Assembly: GCF_021404545.1 (NCBI RefSeq)
Contig: NZ_JAAWWD010000037.1
Coordinates: forward strand, 1-64,000
Reading direction: 5' to 3'
DNA from: Aestuariivita sp.
GTDB taxonomy: Bacteria; Pseudomonadota; Alphaproteobacteria; Rhodobacterales; Rhodobacteraceae
Length of the DNA: 64,000 nt
The translations under genes were made by a program, and so were the position numbers. Below the pieces are notes generated by a model. The model was not told the origin of the DNA. It ran no database searches and saw only the letters and a program-made list of their open reading frames with translations. Within the stretch, counting starts at the first letter, position 1, and every line of letters begins with the position of its first letter. Below are positions 42,291 to 52,200 of the stretch, in pieces.

Positions 42291-42542
42291 ATGCAGACCC
42301 GCAACAAAATTATGGACGACATCTCGCAGCTGATGACCAACGCGATGGGCGTGGCCCAGGGTGCGCGCGAAGAGGCTGAAACGGCGATGAAATCCATGAT
42401 AGACCGCTGGCTGGCCGACCGCGATCTGGTCACGCGCGAAGAATTCGATGCTGTGCGCGCAATGGCTCAGAAAGCACGTGAGGAAAACGCGGCCCTGGAA
42501 GCGCGGATCGTGGCGCTGGAAAGCAAGAAGTCCAAGAAATAG
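42291..42542 (+). CDS. ubiK: UbiK (YqiC/BMFP) family protein
   Basis: 83 aa from ATG 42291, with AAGGAGG just upstream; the long track ORF is not used. The helical protein MQTRNKIMDDISQLMTNAMGVAQGAREEAE is the UbiK-type N-terminus, with a C-terminal coiled coil (REENAALEARIVALESKKSKK). An accessory factor in ubiquinone synthesis and membrane binding in other bacteria. Divergent from lgt. Confidence 0.85.
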   Translation: MQTRNKIMDDISQLMTNAMGVAQGAREEAETAMKSMIDRWLADRDLVTREEFDAVRAMAQKAREENAALEARIVALESKKSKK

Positions 42543-42884
42543 GGCATCCGCACCAAGCGGCGCGCGACCCAATAGCGGCGCTGCTGCGCCAGTGTCAGAT
42601 ACAACCAAATGCGCAGGCGATGCGCCCACCCAGTGGCGCGCATATTTCATCTGATGCGCTGCCTCAGTAAATCAACGCTCATCCCTGAACGTCGATATTT
42701 CGGGCAATGCAGTCCGCTATCCACAAGTTATTGCGGTTATCCCCAAAAATAGGGGTTGCCACAAGGCTGCGTGCAAAGCACCATATCTTGTATGGGCACG
42801 GGGGATCGCCCCGGTCCATAGAGCAGTCACCTAGCGCTGGGGCGCCAAGCGCCCATTGACGCTAGAGAGCAGTGAGGTGGCACC
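42543..42884. other. Intergenic region with two DnaA-box-like words
   Basis: 342 bp with no gene. It contains CTATCCACA (42717-42725) and TTATCCCCA (42737-42745), each one mismatch from the DnaA box TTATCCACA, 20 bp apart. It also has an AT-richer stretch likely to hold the promoter of the YbjN gene. oriC is not supported: no cluster of boxes or dnaA/dnaN-type neighbours. Confidence 0.4.
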
Positions 42885-43385
42885 ATGGCCCTTTCCGAGC
42901 AGTATCTGGAAGACGACATTCACCCCATCGACATCGTCGAGCACATCGCCGAGCATCACGAATGGGATTTCGACCGTATCGGCGACGATCAGATCGCCAT
43001 GGCGGTGGCGGGTCAGTGGCGCACCTATTCGCTGACACTTGCCTGGTCCAGCTATGATGAGACGCTGCGCCTGGTCTGCACATTTGAAATGGACCCGCCG
43101 GAAGACAAGCTGCCCGGCCTGTTCGAGCTGATCAATATCGTCAATGATCAATGCTGGGCCGGGGCGTTCACCTATTGGGCGCAACCCAAACTGATGGTCT
43201 ATCGCTATGGTCTGGTGCTGGCTGGCGGACAGGTGGCCAGCGCCGAGCAGATCGACACCATGATCAACGCCGCCGTTCTGAGCGCGGAGCGATACTACCC
43301 CGCAATGCAGCTTTTGATCTGGGGTGACCGTACACCGGAACAGGCTATGCAGGCAGCCATTGCAGAGGCCTACGGGCACGCGTAA
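42885..43385 (+). CDS. YbjN domain-containing protein
   Basis: 166 aa, acidic (MALSEQYLEDDIHPIDIVEHIAEHHEWDFDRIGDDQIAMAV...). The alpha/beta pattern fits the YbjN/T3SS-chaperone-like fold; no catalytic residues apparent. It precedes proC by 37 bp on the same strand and is probably co-transcribed, an order seen in other roseobacters. AGTGAGGTGGCACC precedes the start. Confidence 0.85.
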   Translation: MALSEQYLEDDIHPIDIVEHIAEHHEWDFDRIGDDQIAMAVAGQWRTYSLTLAWSSYDETLRLVCTFEMDPPEDKLPGLFELINIVNDQCWAGAFTYWAQPKLMVYRYGLVLAGGQVASAEQIDTMINAAVLSAERYYPAMQLLIWGDRTPEQAMQAAIAEAYGHA

Positions 43386-43422
43386 CACTCGGCCCCAACC
43401 GCAAGAGGGGAAAGGGCCATTG

Positions 43423-44238
43423 ATGAATATGGATCACGTGGCGTCCCGGGGGCTGGTGCTTTTGGGATGCGGCAAGATGGGGTCGGCCATGCTGGCTGGC
43501 TGGCTTGAGGGCGGCCTGCCACCCGGATCGGTCTGGGTGCGCGATCCTGCACCCTCGGACTGGGTCAAGGCCCAGGGGGTGCATCTGAACAGCGACTGGC
43601 CCGCAGCACCTGCAATCGTCCTGGTGGCCGTGAAACCCCAGATGATGGCGGATGCTCTGCCGTCCATGGCCGCACTTGGCGGGGGCGGGACGCTCTTTGT
43701 CTCGGTTGCGGCCGGTACGCCGATTGAGTATTTCAGGGAGGTTCTGGGTGCCGGCACCCCGGTGATCCGGGCCATGCCCAACACGCCCGCGGCGATTGGC
43801 AGGGGGATCACCGCGCTGATCGGCAGCGCGGATGTGTCCGAAGATCAAGTGGCCCAGGCCGAGGCGCTCTTGTCCGCTGTGGGGCAGACTGTGCGCTTGC
43901 AAAGCGAGGCGCAGATGGATGCGGTAACCGGCGTCAGCGGCTCTGGTCCGGCCTATGTGTTCCACCTGATCGAGACGCTGGCCGCCGCGGGGGAGGCGCA
44001 GGGCCTGCCCGCAGACTTGTCGATGACACTGGCCAAGGCGACAGTGGCGGGTGCCGGCGCGCTGGCGGAGACCGCGCAGGAGACACCTGCCGAGCTGCGC
44101 ATCAATGTCACCAGCCCCAACGGGACCACGCAGGCCGCCCTTGAGGTTCTGATGAATGATCAGACCGGCTTTCCCAAGCTGTTACGCGACGCGGTTGCGG
44201 CAGCCACCGATCGGTCAAGGGAGTTGTCGCGTGGATAA
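43423..44238 (+). CDS. proC: Pyrroline-5-carboxylate reductase
   Basis: 271 aa from ATG 43423 (MNMDHVASRGLVLLGCGKMGSAMLAGW), the track's earlier start being in non-coding sequence. Last step of proline synthesis, NAD(P)H-dependent. Motifs: LLGCGKMGSAML (about 12-23), VIRAMPNTPAAIG (about 115-127), and the C-terminal signature GPAYVFHLIETL with NVTSPNGTTQAALE (about 228-241). The 3' end overlaps the CsaA-like gene by 8 nt. Confidence 0.95.
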   Translation: MNMDHVASRGLVLLGCGKMGSAMLAGWLEGGLPPGSVWVRDPAPSDWVKAQGVHLNSDWPAAPAIVLVAVKPQMMADALPSMAALGGGGTLFVSVAAGTPIEYFREVLGAGTPVIRAMPNTPAAIGRGITALIGSADVSEDQVAQAEALLSAVGQTVRLQSEAQMDAVTGVSGSGPAYVFHLIETLAAAGEAQGLPADLSMTLAKATVAGAGALAETAQETPAELRINVTSPNGTTQAALEVLMNDQTGFPKLLRDAVAAATDRSRELSRG

Positions 44239-44569
44239 CCTTTCGTTCGATGAGTTTCTCAAGGTGGACATCCGCGTGGGCACCGTGACCCGCGCGGAAT
44301 CATTTCCTGAGGCACGCAAACCGGCGATCAAGCTTTGGGTCGATTTTGGCGGAGAGATCGGGGAGAAGAAATCTTCCGCCCAGATCACCGCCCATTACAC
44401 TCCCGAAGCGATGGTGGGGCGACAGGTGATGGCGGTCGTGAACTTCCCGCCGCGCCAGATCGGCCCGTTCATGTCCGAAGTTCTGGTGCTGGGCCTGCCG
44501 GATGCGGATGGAGAGATTGTCCTCATCGAACCGGGGCACAGGGTGCCCGACGGGGGGAGGATGCACTGA
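44231..44569 (+). CDS. tRNA-binding domain protein (CsaA-like)
   Basis: 112 aa from GTG 44231, which overlaps the proC stop by 8 nt. The EMAP/tRNA-bind OB-fold is visible: FLKVDIRVGTVTRAESFPEARKPAIKLWVDFG (about 7-38) and VVNFPPRQIGPFMSEVLVLG (about 72-91). Length and sequence match CsaA, an export-related chaperone-like tRNA-binding protein. Role here inferred. The stop overlaps the next start (ATGA). Confidence 0.88.
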   Translation: MDNLSFDEFLKVDIRVGTVTRAESFPEARKPAIKLWVDFGGEIGEKKSSAQITAHYTPEAMVGRQVMAVVNFPPRQIGPFMSEVLVLGLPDADGEIVLIEPGHRVPDGGRMH

Positions 44570-45519
44570 TGAAACTGTGGTTGACCCGGCCCTTGCCGGA
44601 CGCAGTCGAAGCGCGCGCGCGCGCGACATTCGATGTGGAGATCCGCCCGTCGAACATGCCGCTGTCGGGCGAGCAACTGCGTCAGGCTCTGCGAGATTAT
44701 GACATTGTGATGCCCACGCTGGGTGATCGTTTTCAGGCGGATGTTTTTGACGACGTACCAGACCCTCGTTGCAAGCTGCTCGCCAATTTCGGGGTCGGGT
44801 ACAACCATATTGATGTGGAGGCTGCGCGCAGGCATGGCATTGCGGTGTCCAATACGCCCGGTGCGGTGACCGATGCCACCGCCGATATCGCGATGACGCT
44901 GATCCTGATGACCGCGCGGCGCGCGGGCGAGGGAGAGCGGATGCTGCGCGCAGGCCAGTGGAACGGCTGGCACCCGACGCAGATGCTGGGTCTGCATGTC
45001 ACGGGCCAGACATTGGGCGTGGTCGGTATGGGGCGCATCGGTCAGGCGATTGCCCGGCGCTGTCATTTCGGGTTCGGGATGGATGTCCGCTATGTCAGTC
45101 GCAGCGACAAGGCGTTGGCGTTTCCGGCGGCCCGAGACGGCTCCCTGACAGAGCTTGCGGGCAAATGCGATATCCTGGTGGTCGCAGTGCCGGGCGGGGC
45201 TGAGACGCATCACCTGATAGATGAGGCTGTGTTTGCCGCACAGCAACCACATGCGATTTTCGTCAATATCGCGCGGGGCGATGTGGTGGACGAGGCGGCC
45301 CTGGTGGCGGCGCTCCGGGCGGGTCAGATCGCGGGTGCCGGGCTCGATGTTTATGAGTTTGAGCCGCAGGTGCCCGCGGCGCTGATGGCGATGGAGAACG
45401 TGACGCTTCTGCCGCATCTGGGAACGGCGGCGCTGAATGTGCGCACGGATATGGGCATGATGGTGCTGGACAACGTGCAGGCCTTTGTCGAAGGGCGGGC
45501 GCTGCCGAACCCGGTCTGA
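44569..45519 (+). CDS. D-isomer-specific 2-hydroxyacid dehydrogenase
   Basis: 316 aa, ATG 44569. N-terminal catalytic domain followed by a NAD(P)-binding domain with GQTLGVVGMGRIGQAIARR (about 144-162), and catalytic NIARGDVVDEAAL (about 230-242), GLDVYEFEP and LPHLGTAA (His about 285). Likely reduces glyoxylate or hydroxypyruvate or a related 2-keto acid; which one cannot be read. ATGA overlap with the CsaA-like gene. Confidence 0.92.
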   Translation: MKLWLTRPLPDAVEARARATFDVEIRPSNMPLSGEQLRQALRDYDIVMPTLGDRFQADVFDDVPDPRCKLLANFGVGYNHIDVEAARRHGIAVSNTPGAVTDATADIAMTLILMTARRAGEGERMLRAGQWNGWHPTQMLGLHVTGQTLGVVGMGRIGQAIARRCHFGFGMDVRYVSRSDKALAFPAARDGSLTELAGKCDILVVAVPGGAETHHLIDEAVFAAQQPHAIFVNIARGDVVDEAALVAALRAGQIAGAGLDVYEFEPQVPAALMAMENVTLLPHLGTAALNVRTDMGMMVLDNVQAFVEGRALPNPV

Positions 45520-45770
45520 GGACAGGCAACCCGTTTCGTCGCGGATGTTTGGGAGGCCGATCCATTGGGCGGTCTTGAGCTGGACCGAGTACATGGCGCG
45601 TCCGTGCGATAGCTGGCGTGACCATCGCGGGGATGCTCGTTTCAGCGGGGGCTTTCACATCCCGGGTGAGGGCCGATATAGCGCCTGCGCGTCGTGATTG
45701 GGCGCCGACGATCCAATGGCGCAACTGGGGCGACGCTACGGCTCGGCTCCCGCGGGGGCGGTGGCTCCGG

Positions 45771-46361
45771 TTAGGTGACCTGGCTGTCGCCGACAGCCTC
45801 CCGCCAATGACGGCGGCACAGGGAAATGTAGGCTTCGTTGCCTCCGATCTGCACCTGCTCCCCTTCGGTCAGAACACGGCCCTGATCGTCCTTGCGGATG
45901 ACCATGGTGGCCTTTTTGCCGCAATGACAGATCGTACGCACCTCACGGATCTCATCCGCGAGTGCCAGAAGCGTGGCCGAGCCGGGAAAGAGCGTGCCCA
46001 GAAAATCGACCCGCAAGCCATAACACATCACCGGCACCGACAGATCATCGACAACACGGGCAAGCTGCCAGACCTGATCGGGGGTGAGGAACTGCGCCTC
46101 ATCGACAAAAACACAAGCGATCACCCCCTCGTTTACTCTGTCGACGACTTTGGCAAACAGATCTGAAGACGGCGTAAACGTCTCGGCGCTGGCACCGATC
46201 CCGATGCGGGACGCGATCCGGCCATCGCCCGCGCGGGTGTCGAGATGGGCGGTCAGCAAAAAGGTATCCATACCGTTTTCGCGGTAGTTATGCGAGGCCT
46301 GCAACAGCAATGTCGATTTGCCGGCATTCATCGTGGAGTAGTTGAAAAATAGCTTGGCCAT
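45771..46361 (-). CDS. tdk: Thymidine kinase
   Basis: 196 aa, salvage phosphorylation of thymidine. Seen: P-loop YSTMNAGKSTLL (about 9-20), the Walker-B-like CVFVDEAQFLTPDQV (about 84-98), and two Cys pairs for Zn (about 141-178: CHCGKK and CRRHW). Family II type with C-terminal zinc motif. Stands alone between the 2-hydroxyacid dehydrogenase and the regulator/arsH pair. Confidence 0.95.
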   Translation of the reverse strand: MAKLFFNYSTMNAGKSTLLLQASHNYRENGMDTFLLTAHLDTRAGDGRIASRIGIGASAETFTPSSDLFAKVVDRVNEGVIACVFVDEAQFLTPDQVWQLARVVDDLSVPVMCYGLRVDFLGTLFPGSATLLALADEIREVRTICHCGKKATMVIRKDDQGRVLTEGEQVQIGGNEAYISLCRRHWREAVGDSQVT

Positions 46362-46704
46362 GGGCGATCTCTAGCCAGCGTTGGGGCGTCGTGCAAGCGC
46401 TGCGAGCGCCACAAAAAACCGCCCGCTGCACATCGCGCCACATGGGGACTGACTGTATGGTCCTGGGGATGGGACGCTGTGTGTAGCAGGCAGAAGTCTG
46501 TCGTCACGTGGCCGGATGCATGTTGGGCAACCGGCCACGAAACTCTTTAACCGGAGTGGTGATTTAGCTCACTTGTTACCCCCCCAAGCAAACCGTTGGG
46601 ATAGTCAAAGACTGCCAGATACCCTAGAAGGCCATAATGGGAAAATGGCCCTGTGTTTCCCCGTTTTACATGCGGGGCGCTGGGGGGTGAGCGGAGGGCA
46701 GGAT
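46362..46704. other. Intergenic region upstream of the regulator/arsH pair
   Basis: No supported gene. It includes the GGCCAT-aatgggaaa-ATGGCC hairpin at 46630-46650 and a plausible promoter region before 46620. The track ORF from 46516 runs through it, but the N-terminal part lacks the conserved character of the rest. Confidence 0.4.
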
Positions 46705-47169
46705 TTGGCGGAATACACCGGATATCTGAAAAAACACACCGAGGCGCTGGTCAAGGATGTGGGCATCGAGGCGGCGTGCATGCTGACCGGCAAGTCCAAG
46801 GCGACTCTGGGACGGTACTATTCTGAACATGACGAGCATGCCGACCGCTTCATGCCGATTGATGCGGTGGCCCGGCTGGAGGCGGCCTCGTCTTATCCGC
46901 ATGTGACGTCCGCTCTTGCGGAACTTCGGGGGATTACTCTGTCCTATGATGATCGGCATCCCAATACCGAGCGCTCGGGCGGGGTGAATTCCGACGTCAT
47001 CGCGCTGAGCCAGAGATTTGCGATGCTGATGGCCGAGTATCAGCAATCCATCGAGGATGGGGTGATCACGGTCGCCGAGGCCAAACGGTTGTTGAAAGAG
47101 ACGGTGATGCTGCAACAGGTGCTGATCGACATGAAGCTGCATCTTGAAACGGAAAGCGACAATGCGTGA
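46705..47169 (+). CDS. Putative HTH-type regulator, conserved in roseobacters
   Basis: About 154 aa from TTG 46705, because GGAGGG sits 6 nt upstream of that codon; GTG 46687 and the track ATG 46516 are alternatives. N-terminal part [44 protein letters not shown] looks like a compact HTH. The C-terminal part ([27 protein letters not shown]) is helical. I do not recognise a named family. The stop overlaps the arsH start by 8 nt, so it is likely co-transcribed with it. Confidence 0.62.
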   Translation: MAEYTGYLKKHTEALVKDVGIEAACMLTGKSKATLGRYYSEHDEHADRFMPIDAVARLEAASSYPHVTSALAELRGITLSYDDRHPNTERSGGVNSDVIALSQRFAMLMAEYQQSIEDGVITVAEAKRLLKETVMLQQVLIDMKLHLETESDNA

Positions 47170-47884
47170 TCTGAGCGAACTGCCTCAGATCGCAAGCGAG
47201 GCGCTGCGGCCGGTGGATGTGGAGGCGTTGGCCGCGCCCGGTGATCTGCGTCACCCGCCCCGTATCTTGCTCCTCTACGGCTCGTTGCGGCCCCAGAGCT
47301 ATTCCCGCAAGGCGGCGGAGGAGGGTGCGCGGGTGCTGCGCGCCCTGGGATGTGAGACGCGGTTTTTTGATCCCTCGGGCCTGCCTCTGGTGGATGATCA
47401 AAGCGCGGACCACCCCAAGGTCAAGGAGTTGCGCGCGCTTGCGACCTGGTCGGAAGGGATGGTCTGGTCAAGCCCGGAACGGCATGGCGCGATGACGGGC
47501 CTGATGAAAACGCAGATCGACTGGCTGCCCTTATCGCTGAAAGGCGGGATCCGCCCGACCCAGGGCAAGACCTTGGCGGTGATGCAGGTCTCGGGCGGGT
47601 CGCAGTCGTTTAACGCGGTCAATCAGATGCGTATCTTAGGGCGCTGGATGCGGATGGTGACGATCCCGAACCAAAGCTCGATCCCCAAGGCGTGGCTGGA
47701 GTTTGGCGAGGGCGCGCGATTGCCCGACGGGCCGCTTTATCGTCGGATCGTGGATGTAATGGAAGAGTTGGCGAAGTTCACTTGGCTGATGCGTGGGCGC
47801 AAGGAGTATCTGGTGGATCGGTACTCCGAGCGGGTCGAAAGCGCCGAAGCCGTGCATGAGCGGGTGTCTTTGAAAAACATCTGA
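47162..47884 (+). CDS. arsH: Arsenical resistance protein ArsH (NADPH-dependent FMN reductase family)
   Basis: 240 aa from ATG 47162 ([17 protein letters not shown]). Flavodoxin-like fold: [19 protein letters not shown] (FMN phosphate loop, about 36-54), [23 protein letters not shown] (about 104-126) and [22 protein letters not shown]. ArsH oxidises trivalent organoarsenicals or acts as a general flavin reductase. No arsR, arsB, arsC or arsM is nearby, so this is an orphan copy paired with the upstream regulator-like gene. Confidence 0.92.
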   Translation: MRDLSELPQIASEALRPVDVEALAAPGDLRHPPRILLLYGSLRPQSYSRKAAEEGARVLRALGCETRFFDPSGLPLVDDQSADHPKVKELRALATWSEGMVWSSPERHGAMTGLMKTQIDWLPLSLKGGIRPTQGKTLAVMQVSGGSQSFNAVNQMRILGRWMRMVTIPNQSSIPKAWLEFGEGARLPDGPLYRRIVDVMEELAKFTWLMRGRKEYLVDRYSERVESAEAVHERVSLKNI

Positions 47885-47936
47885 CGGCGGGACGCCGCTG
47901 GTGCGGGCTGCGCCGCACATCGCCCCGCCCGCCGTC
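47883..47936. terminator. Cruciform-like bidirectional terminator
   Basis: GACGGCGGG ... CCCGCCGTC (9-bp stem) encloses a second hairpin GTGCGG-gctgcg-CCGCAC. Lies exactly between the convergent arsH and ketoacyl-synthase stops. No long T-run; a shared stop for both is inferred. Confidence 0.6.
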
Positions 47937-47939
47937 CCG

Positions 47940-49064
47940 TTATCCGTGGCGTTCGACGATCACGGAACCGACCGAATATCCTGCGCCAAAGGAGCAGATG
48001 ACGCCCAGATCGCCTTCCGCCAGATCGTTGGAGTATTTGGAAAAAGCGATGATGGAGCCTGCCGAGGAGGTATTGGCGTAATCCTGGAGGATATTGGGCT
48101 GTTCGCCGGTCTCGGGCGTGCGCCCCAGCACCTTGCGCCCGATGAAATCGTTCATCGTTTTGTTGGCCTGGTGCAGCCAGAGGCGTTTAAGGTCGTCTGC
48201 CTTGATCCCGGTATCGTCCATGTGATCAGCGATATGCTGGCTGACCATCGGCAACACTTCCTTGAACACCTTGCGACCGTTCTGCATGAACTGCATATCG
48301 CGGCGGTCGGCCATTCCGTCGGGGCGGGAGCGGCGCAGAAATCCGTTATTGTTGCGGATATTGTTCGAGAACTCGGTCGCGCAGCGGGTTGATTTGATTT
48401 CAAAGTATGACCCGGTGGCATCCTCTGCACGCTCGATCAACACGGCTGTCGCCACGTCGCCAAAGATGAAATGGCAGTCCCGGTCGCGCCATTCCAGATG
48501 GGCCGAGCAAATCTCGGGATTGACGACCAGCGCGGAGCGGATGGAGCCCGAGCGTACCATGTCGGCGGCAGCCTGGATGCCGAAGGTGGCGGATGAGCAC
48601 GCGACATTCATGTCAAAGGCAAAGCCTTTAATGCCCAGCAGATCCTGGATTTCGATCGCGACCGCCGGATAGGCGCGTTCAAGGTTGGAGGCCGCACAGA
48701 TCACCGCGTCGACATCCGCGGCTGTCTTGCCCGCCTGGGCCAGCGCCTTGTGACAGGCATCGACCGCCATTTCCGCCATCACGCCGGGTTCGTCGTCATC
48801 GCGCTGGCGCAACAGCGGATGCATTACATCAGGATCAAGAACGCCTGATTTATCAAGGACATAACGCTGTTCTATGCCAGAGGCCTTGAGGATGAACTCC
48901 TCGGATGAATGCTCCTTGGCCTTACAGGCACCACTGGCGATGTCCTCGGCGTGCTGGGCGTTCCAGTGATCGGCATAGGCGTTGAACGCCTCGACCAATT
49001 CGGCATTCGTAATGGTCTGTTCCGGCGTGAACACGCCTGAGCCTGTGATGGCTGGTCTATGCAT
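47940..49064 (-). CDS. Beta-ketoacyl-ACP synthase III-like protein
   Basis: 374 aa from ATG 49064 (MHRPAITGSGVFTPEQTITNAELVEAFN), preceded by GAGGGGAAGAGAT; the track start at 49463 is upstream non-coding. KAS-III thiolase-fold motifs: catalytic Cys in NVACSSATFG, catalytic His in LWLHQANKTMNDFI, and Asn in YANTSSAGSI. It is about 50 residues longer than typical FabH, with an N-terminal insertion (about 30-60). It is not in a fatty-acid operon. The physiological acyl substrate is unknown. Confidence 0.88.
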   Translation of the reverse strand: MHRPAITGSGVFTPEQTITNAELVEAFNAYADHWNAQHAEDIASGACKAKEHSSEEFILKASGIEQRYVLDKSGVLDPDVMHPLLRQRDDDEPGVMAEMAVDACHKALAQAGKTAADVDAVICAASNLERAYPAVAIEIQDLLGIKGFAFDMNVACSSATFGIQAAADMVRSGSIRSALVVNPEICSAHLEWRDRDCHFIFGDVATAVLIERAEDATGSYFEIKSTRCATEFSNNIRNNNGFLRRSRPDGMADRRDMQFMQNGRKVFKEVLPMVSQHIADHMDDTGIKADDLKRLWLHQANKTMNDFIGRKVLGRTPETGEQPNILQDYANTSSAGSIIAFSKYSNDLAEGDLGVICSFGAGYSVGSVIVERHG

Positions 49065-49269
49065 ATCTCTTCCCCTCGGCGGTTGTGAGATGTGTTCAAA
49101 ACTGGCCCCAAAGGTCAAGAGCGGTGTGTGCTGATTTGCAAACAAGGCTCGGCTCGGAGCTGTGCAGGCGGGGCGATGGCGCGGCGCGGATTGGATCGGT
49201 TGGAGAAATCCATCCGGACGGCGCAGGTGAGACGGATCGTTCCGGGGCGGTGCAGGCAGACCGGGTCCT

Positions 49270-52200
49270 TTAATGAAAATCCCGCGATTTGGGGATGACG
49301 CGGACACTGCGCGGATGTCCTCTGATCCCGACTTGAGCGGGCAGGGGGTGGGTCGGATGATCGCCGCGCGTGGTGATCGTGGGGCAGGGCGCGTCCGACA
49401 GGCTTGCCAAGCGGTCGCTGCGATCTTGCAGATCATCGGCGACGACATGGATAACGCGGCCATCGGTCTGAACCCGTCCCCGCACGACCAACAGCCTGGC
49501 GGACATGATCGTCGCGCGATAGGCCGTGAACATCTTTGGCCAGATCACAAGGTTCGCGACGCCGGTCTCGTCCTCCAGCGTGATAAAGCAGACGCCCTTC
49601 GCGCTCCCGGGTTTTTGTCTGACCAGCACGAGCCCGGCGAGGCAAACGCGGTGCCCATGGCGCAGGCAGGGCAAATCGGAGGCGGCGGCAAAGCCCTGGG
49701 CGCGCAGACTGGTGCGATAGAATGACATCGGGTGCGCCTTGAGAGACAGGCGCAGCGTTTGGTAATCGGCCACGACATGTTCGGCCTTTGGCATTTGAGG
49801 AAGCCGTATGTGGGGCTCAGGGCCCTGTGCTGCGGCTGAGACATGCGCAAAGATCGGCAGGGCGGGGGCGTCCTTGAGAGCCGCGACCTGCCAGAGCGCC
49901 TGCCTGCGGTCGATGCCCATACTGCGCAGCGCATCGGCGGCGGCCAGGTGACGGATCGCTTTCATATCCAAAGCCGCGCGCGCCTTGAGATCGCCCGCAC
50001 TGGTATAGGGGGTATCACGCTGGCCCATGATCCGCGACGCGGCCGTTTGCTGCAAGCCATCCACCTGACGCAGGCCCAGGCGCAGCGCAAAGCCATCCTC
50101 ACAGGGTTCAAGCGTGCAATCCCAATCGGAATAGTTGACGTCGACCGGGCGCATCTCGACCCCGTGGTCGCGGGCATCGCGCACGATCTGTGCCGGGGCG
50201 TAAAACCCCATGGGCTGCGCATTCAGCAGGGCACAGGCAAAGGCCGCGGGATAGTGGCATTTCATCCAGCTTGAGACATAGACCAGCTTGGCAAAGCTGG
50301 CCGCATGGCTTTCGGGAAACCCGTATTCGCCAAACCCCTTGATCTGGTCAAAGCAGCGCGTGGCAAATTCCGGCGCGTAACCGCGCTCGATCATGCGCCC
50401 GACCATTTTTTCCTGTAGGGTTCCAATGGTGCCGCGCGACCGAAAGGTTGCCATGGCACGCCGCAGCTCGTTGTTTTCGGCGGGGGTAAAGCAGGCGGCA
50501 TCCATGGCGATCTTCATGGCCTGTTCCTGAAAGATCGGAACACCCAAGGTACGGTCGAGGATTTTCTCAAGCTCATCCTGCGGATGTTCTGGTCCGGGTC
50601 TGGGGTATTCGACCTCCTCGATCCCCTGTCTGCGCCGCAGATAGGGATGCACCATGTCGCCCTGAATGGGGCCGGGGCGCACGATGGCGACTTCGATCAC
50701 CAGATCGTAAAACGTGCGCGGGCGCAGCTTGGGCAGCATGGCCATTTGTGCCCGGCTTTCCACCTGGAACACGCCCAGGCTGTCGCCCCGGCACAGCATG
50801 TCATAGGTGGGGCGTTGATCGTCGGGGCCGTCCTCTTCAACCGGTACGGTCGCCAGTTCCAGTCGTCGTCCGTAATGCGCGTCCAGCAGATCAAAGCATT
50901 TGGCGATACAGGTCAGCATCCCCAGGGCGAGCACATCGACCTTGAAGATCTGCAACGCGTCGATATCGTCCTTGTCCCATTCGATGAAGCTGCGCTCGGG
51001 CATTGCGCCGTTGCCGATCGGCACGATCTCGGTCAGGGGGCGTTCGGTCAGGATGAAACCGCCCACATGCTGTGACAAATGACGCGGCATGCCGATCATC
51101 TGCCGGGCCAGTGTGAGCACCTTGCGCAGGTATGGATCAGACAGATCCAGCCCGGCCTCCTTGGCGCGGCTGTCATCCACCTGGCCTTCGAAACTGCCCC
51201 ATATTGTACCGGCCAGTTTCGAGGTGATATCTTCGGACAACCCCATCGCCTTGCCGACCTCGCGAATGGCCGAACGCGGGCGATAATGGATCACCGTCGC
51301 GCACAGGCCCGCCCGGTGGCGGCCGTATTTGCGATACATGTACTGGATCACCTCTTCGCGCCGTTCATGTTCGAAATCCACGTCGATATCGGGCGGTTCG
51401 TCACGCTCTTCGGACAAAAACCGTTCAAACAGAACATTATGCTCGTTAGGGTCGACCGATGTGATGCCAAGGCAGAAACAGACCGCGGAATTGGCGGCCG
51501 ATCCGCGCCCCTGGCACAGGATCGGAGGCTGCGCCTCCTGGCGGGCAAAACGCACGATGTCGCGGATAGTCAGGAAATACCGGGCGATCTTCTTAGTCTG
51601 GATCAGCGCGAATTCCTTTTCGATTGTCTCGGTTACATGCGCCGGAGTGCCTTCGGGATAGCGCTCTGCGGCGCCCTGCCATGTCAAGCGTTCCAGCTCC
51701 TGCTGGGCCGTGCGACCGTCGGGTACGATTTCGTGGGGGTATTCGTATTTCAGATCCGTCAGCGCGAAGGTGATCCGGTCCGCAAGCGTCCGGGTTGCCG
51801 CGATGGCATGGGGCCATGCGGCAAACAGCCGACACATCTCATCTGGTGACTTGAGGTGCCGTTCGGCATTGGCCTCCAGCAGATATCCGGCCTTGGGCAC
51901 GGTGGTACCTTCGCGGATGCAGACCATCACATCCTGCAAGGGGCGCCGATCGGGCACATGATAGAGTACGTCATTGGTGGCCAGGATCGACAGGCCATGA
52001 GACCGGGCAAGCGCGTCCAGCCGATTGACCCGCGCCCTGTCATCGCCCCGATAAAGAAAGGTCGCTCCGATGTGACGGATGCCGGGCAGGGATTTTAGCA
52101 GACGCGGCAAGCCCGCCTCGAAGAGATCGAGGTTTTCCTGCGGTATCACGATCAGATGCAGCCCTTTTGCATGGGCCGCCAGCATCTCCAGCGTCAGATG

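Noticed and set aside
42690-42750. Replication origin
   Set aside because: Only two imperfect DnaA-like words and no dnaA, dnaN, parAB or gidA neighbours.
49843-51849. Several plus-strand ORFs under dnaE2
   Set aside because: Shadows of dnaE2 in other frames, with no family-like motif.
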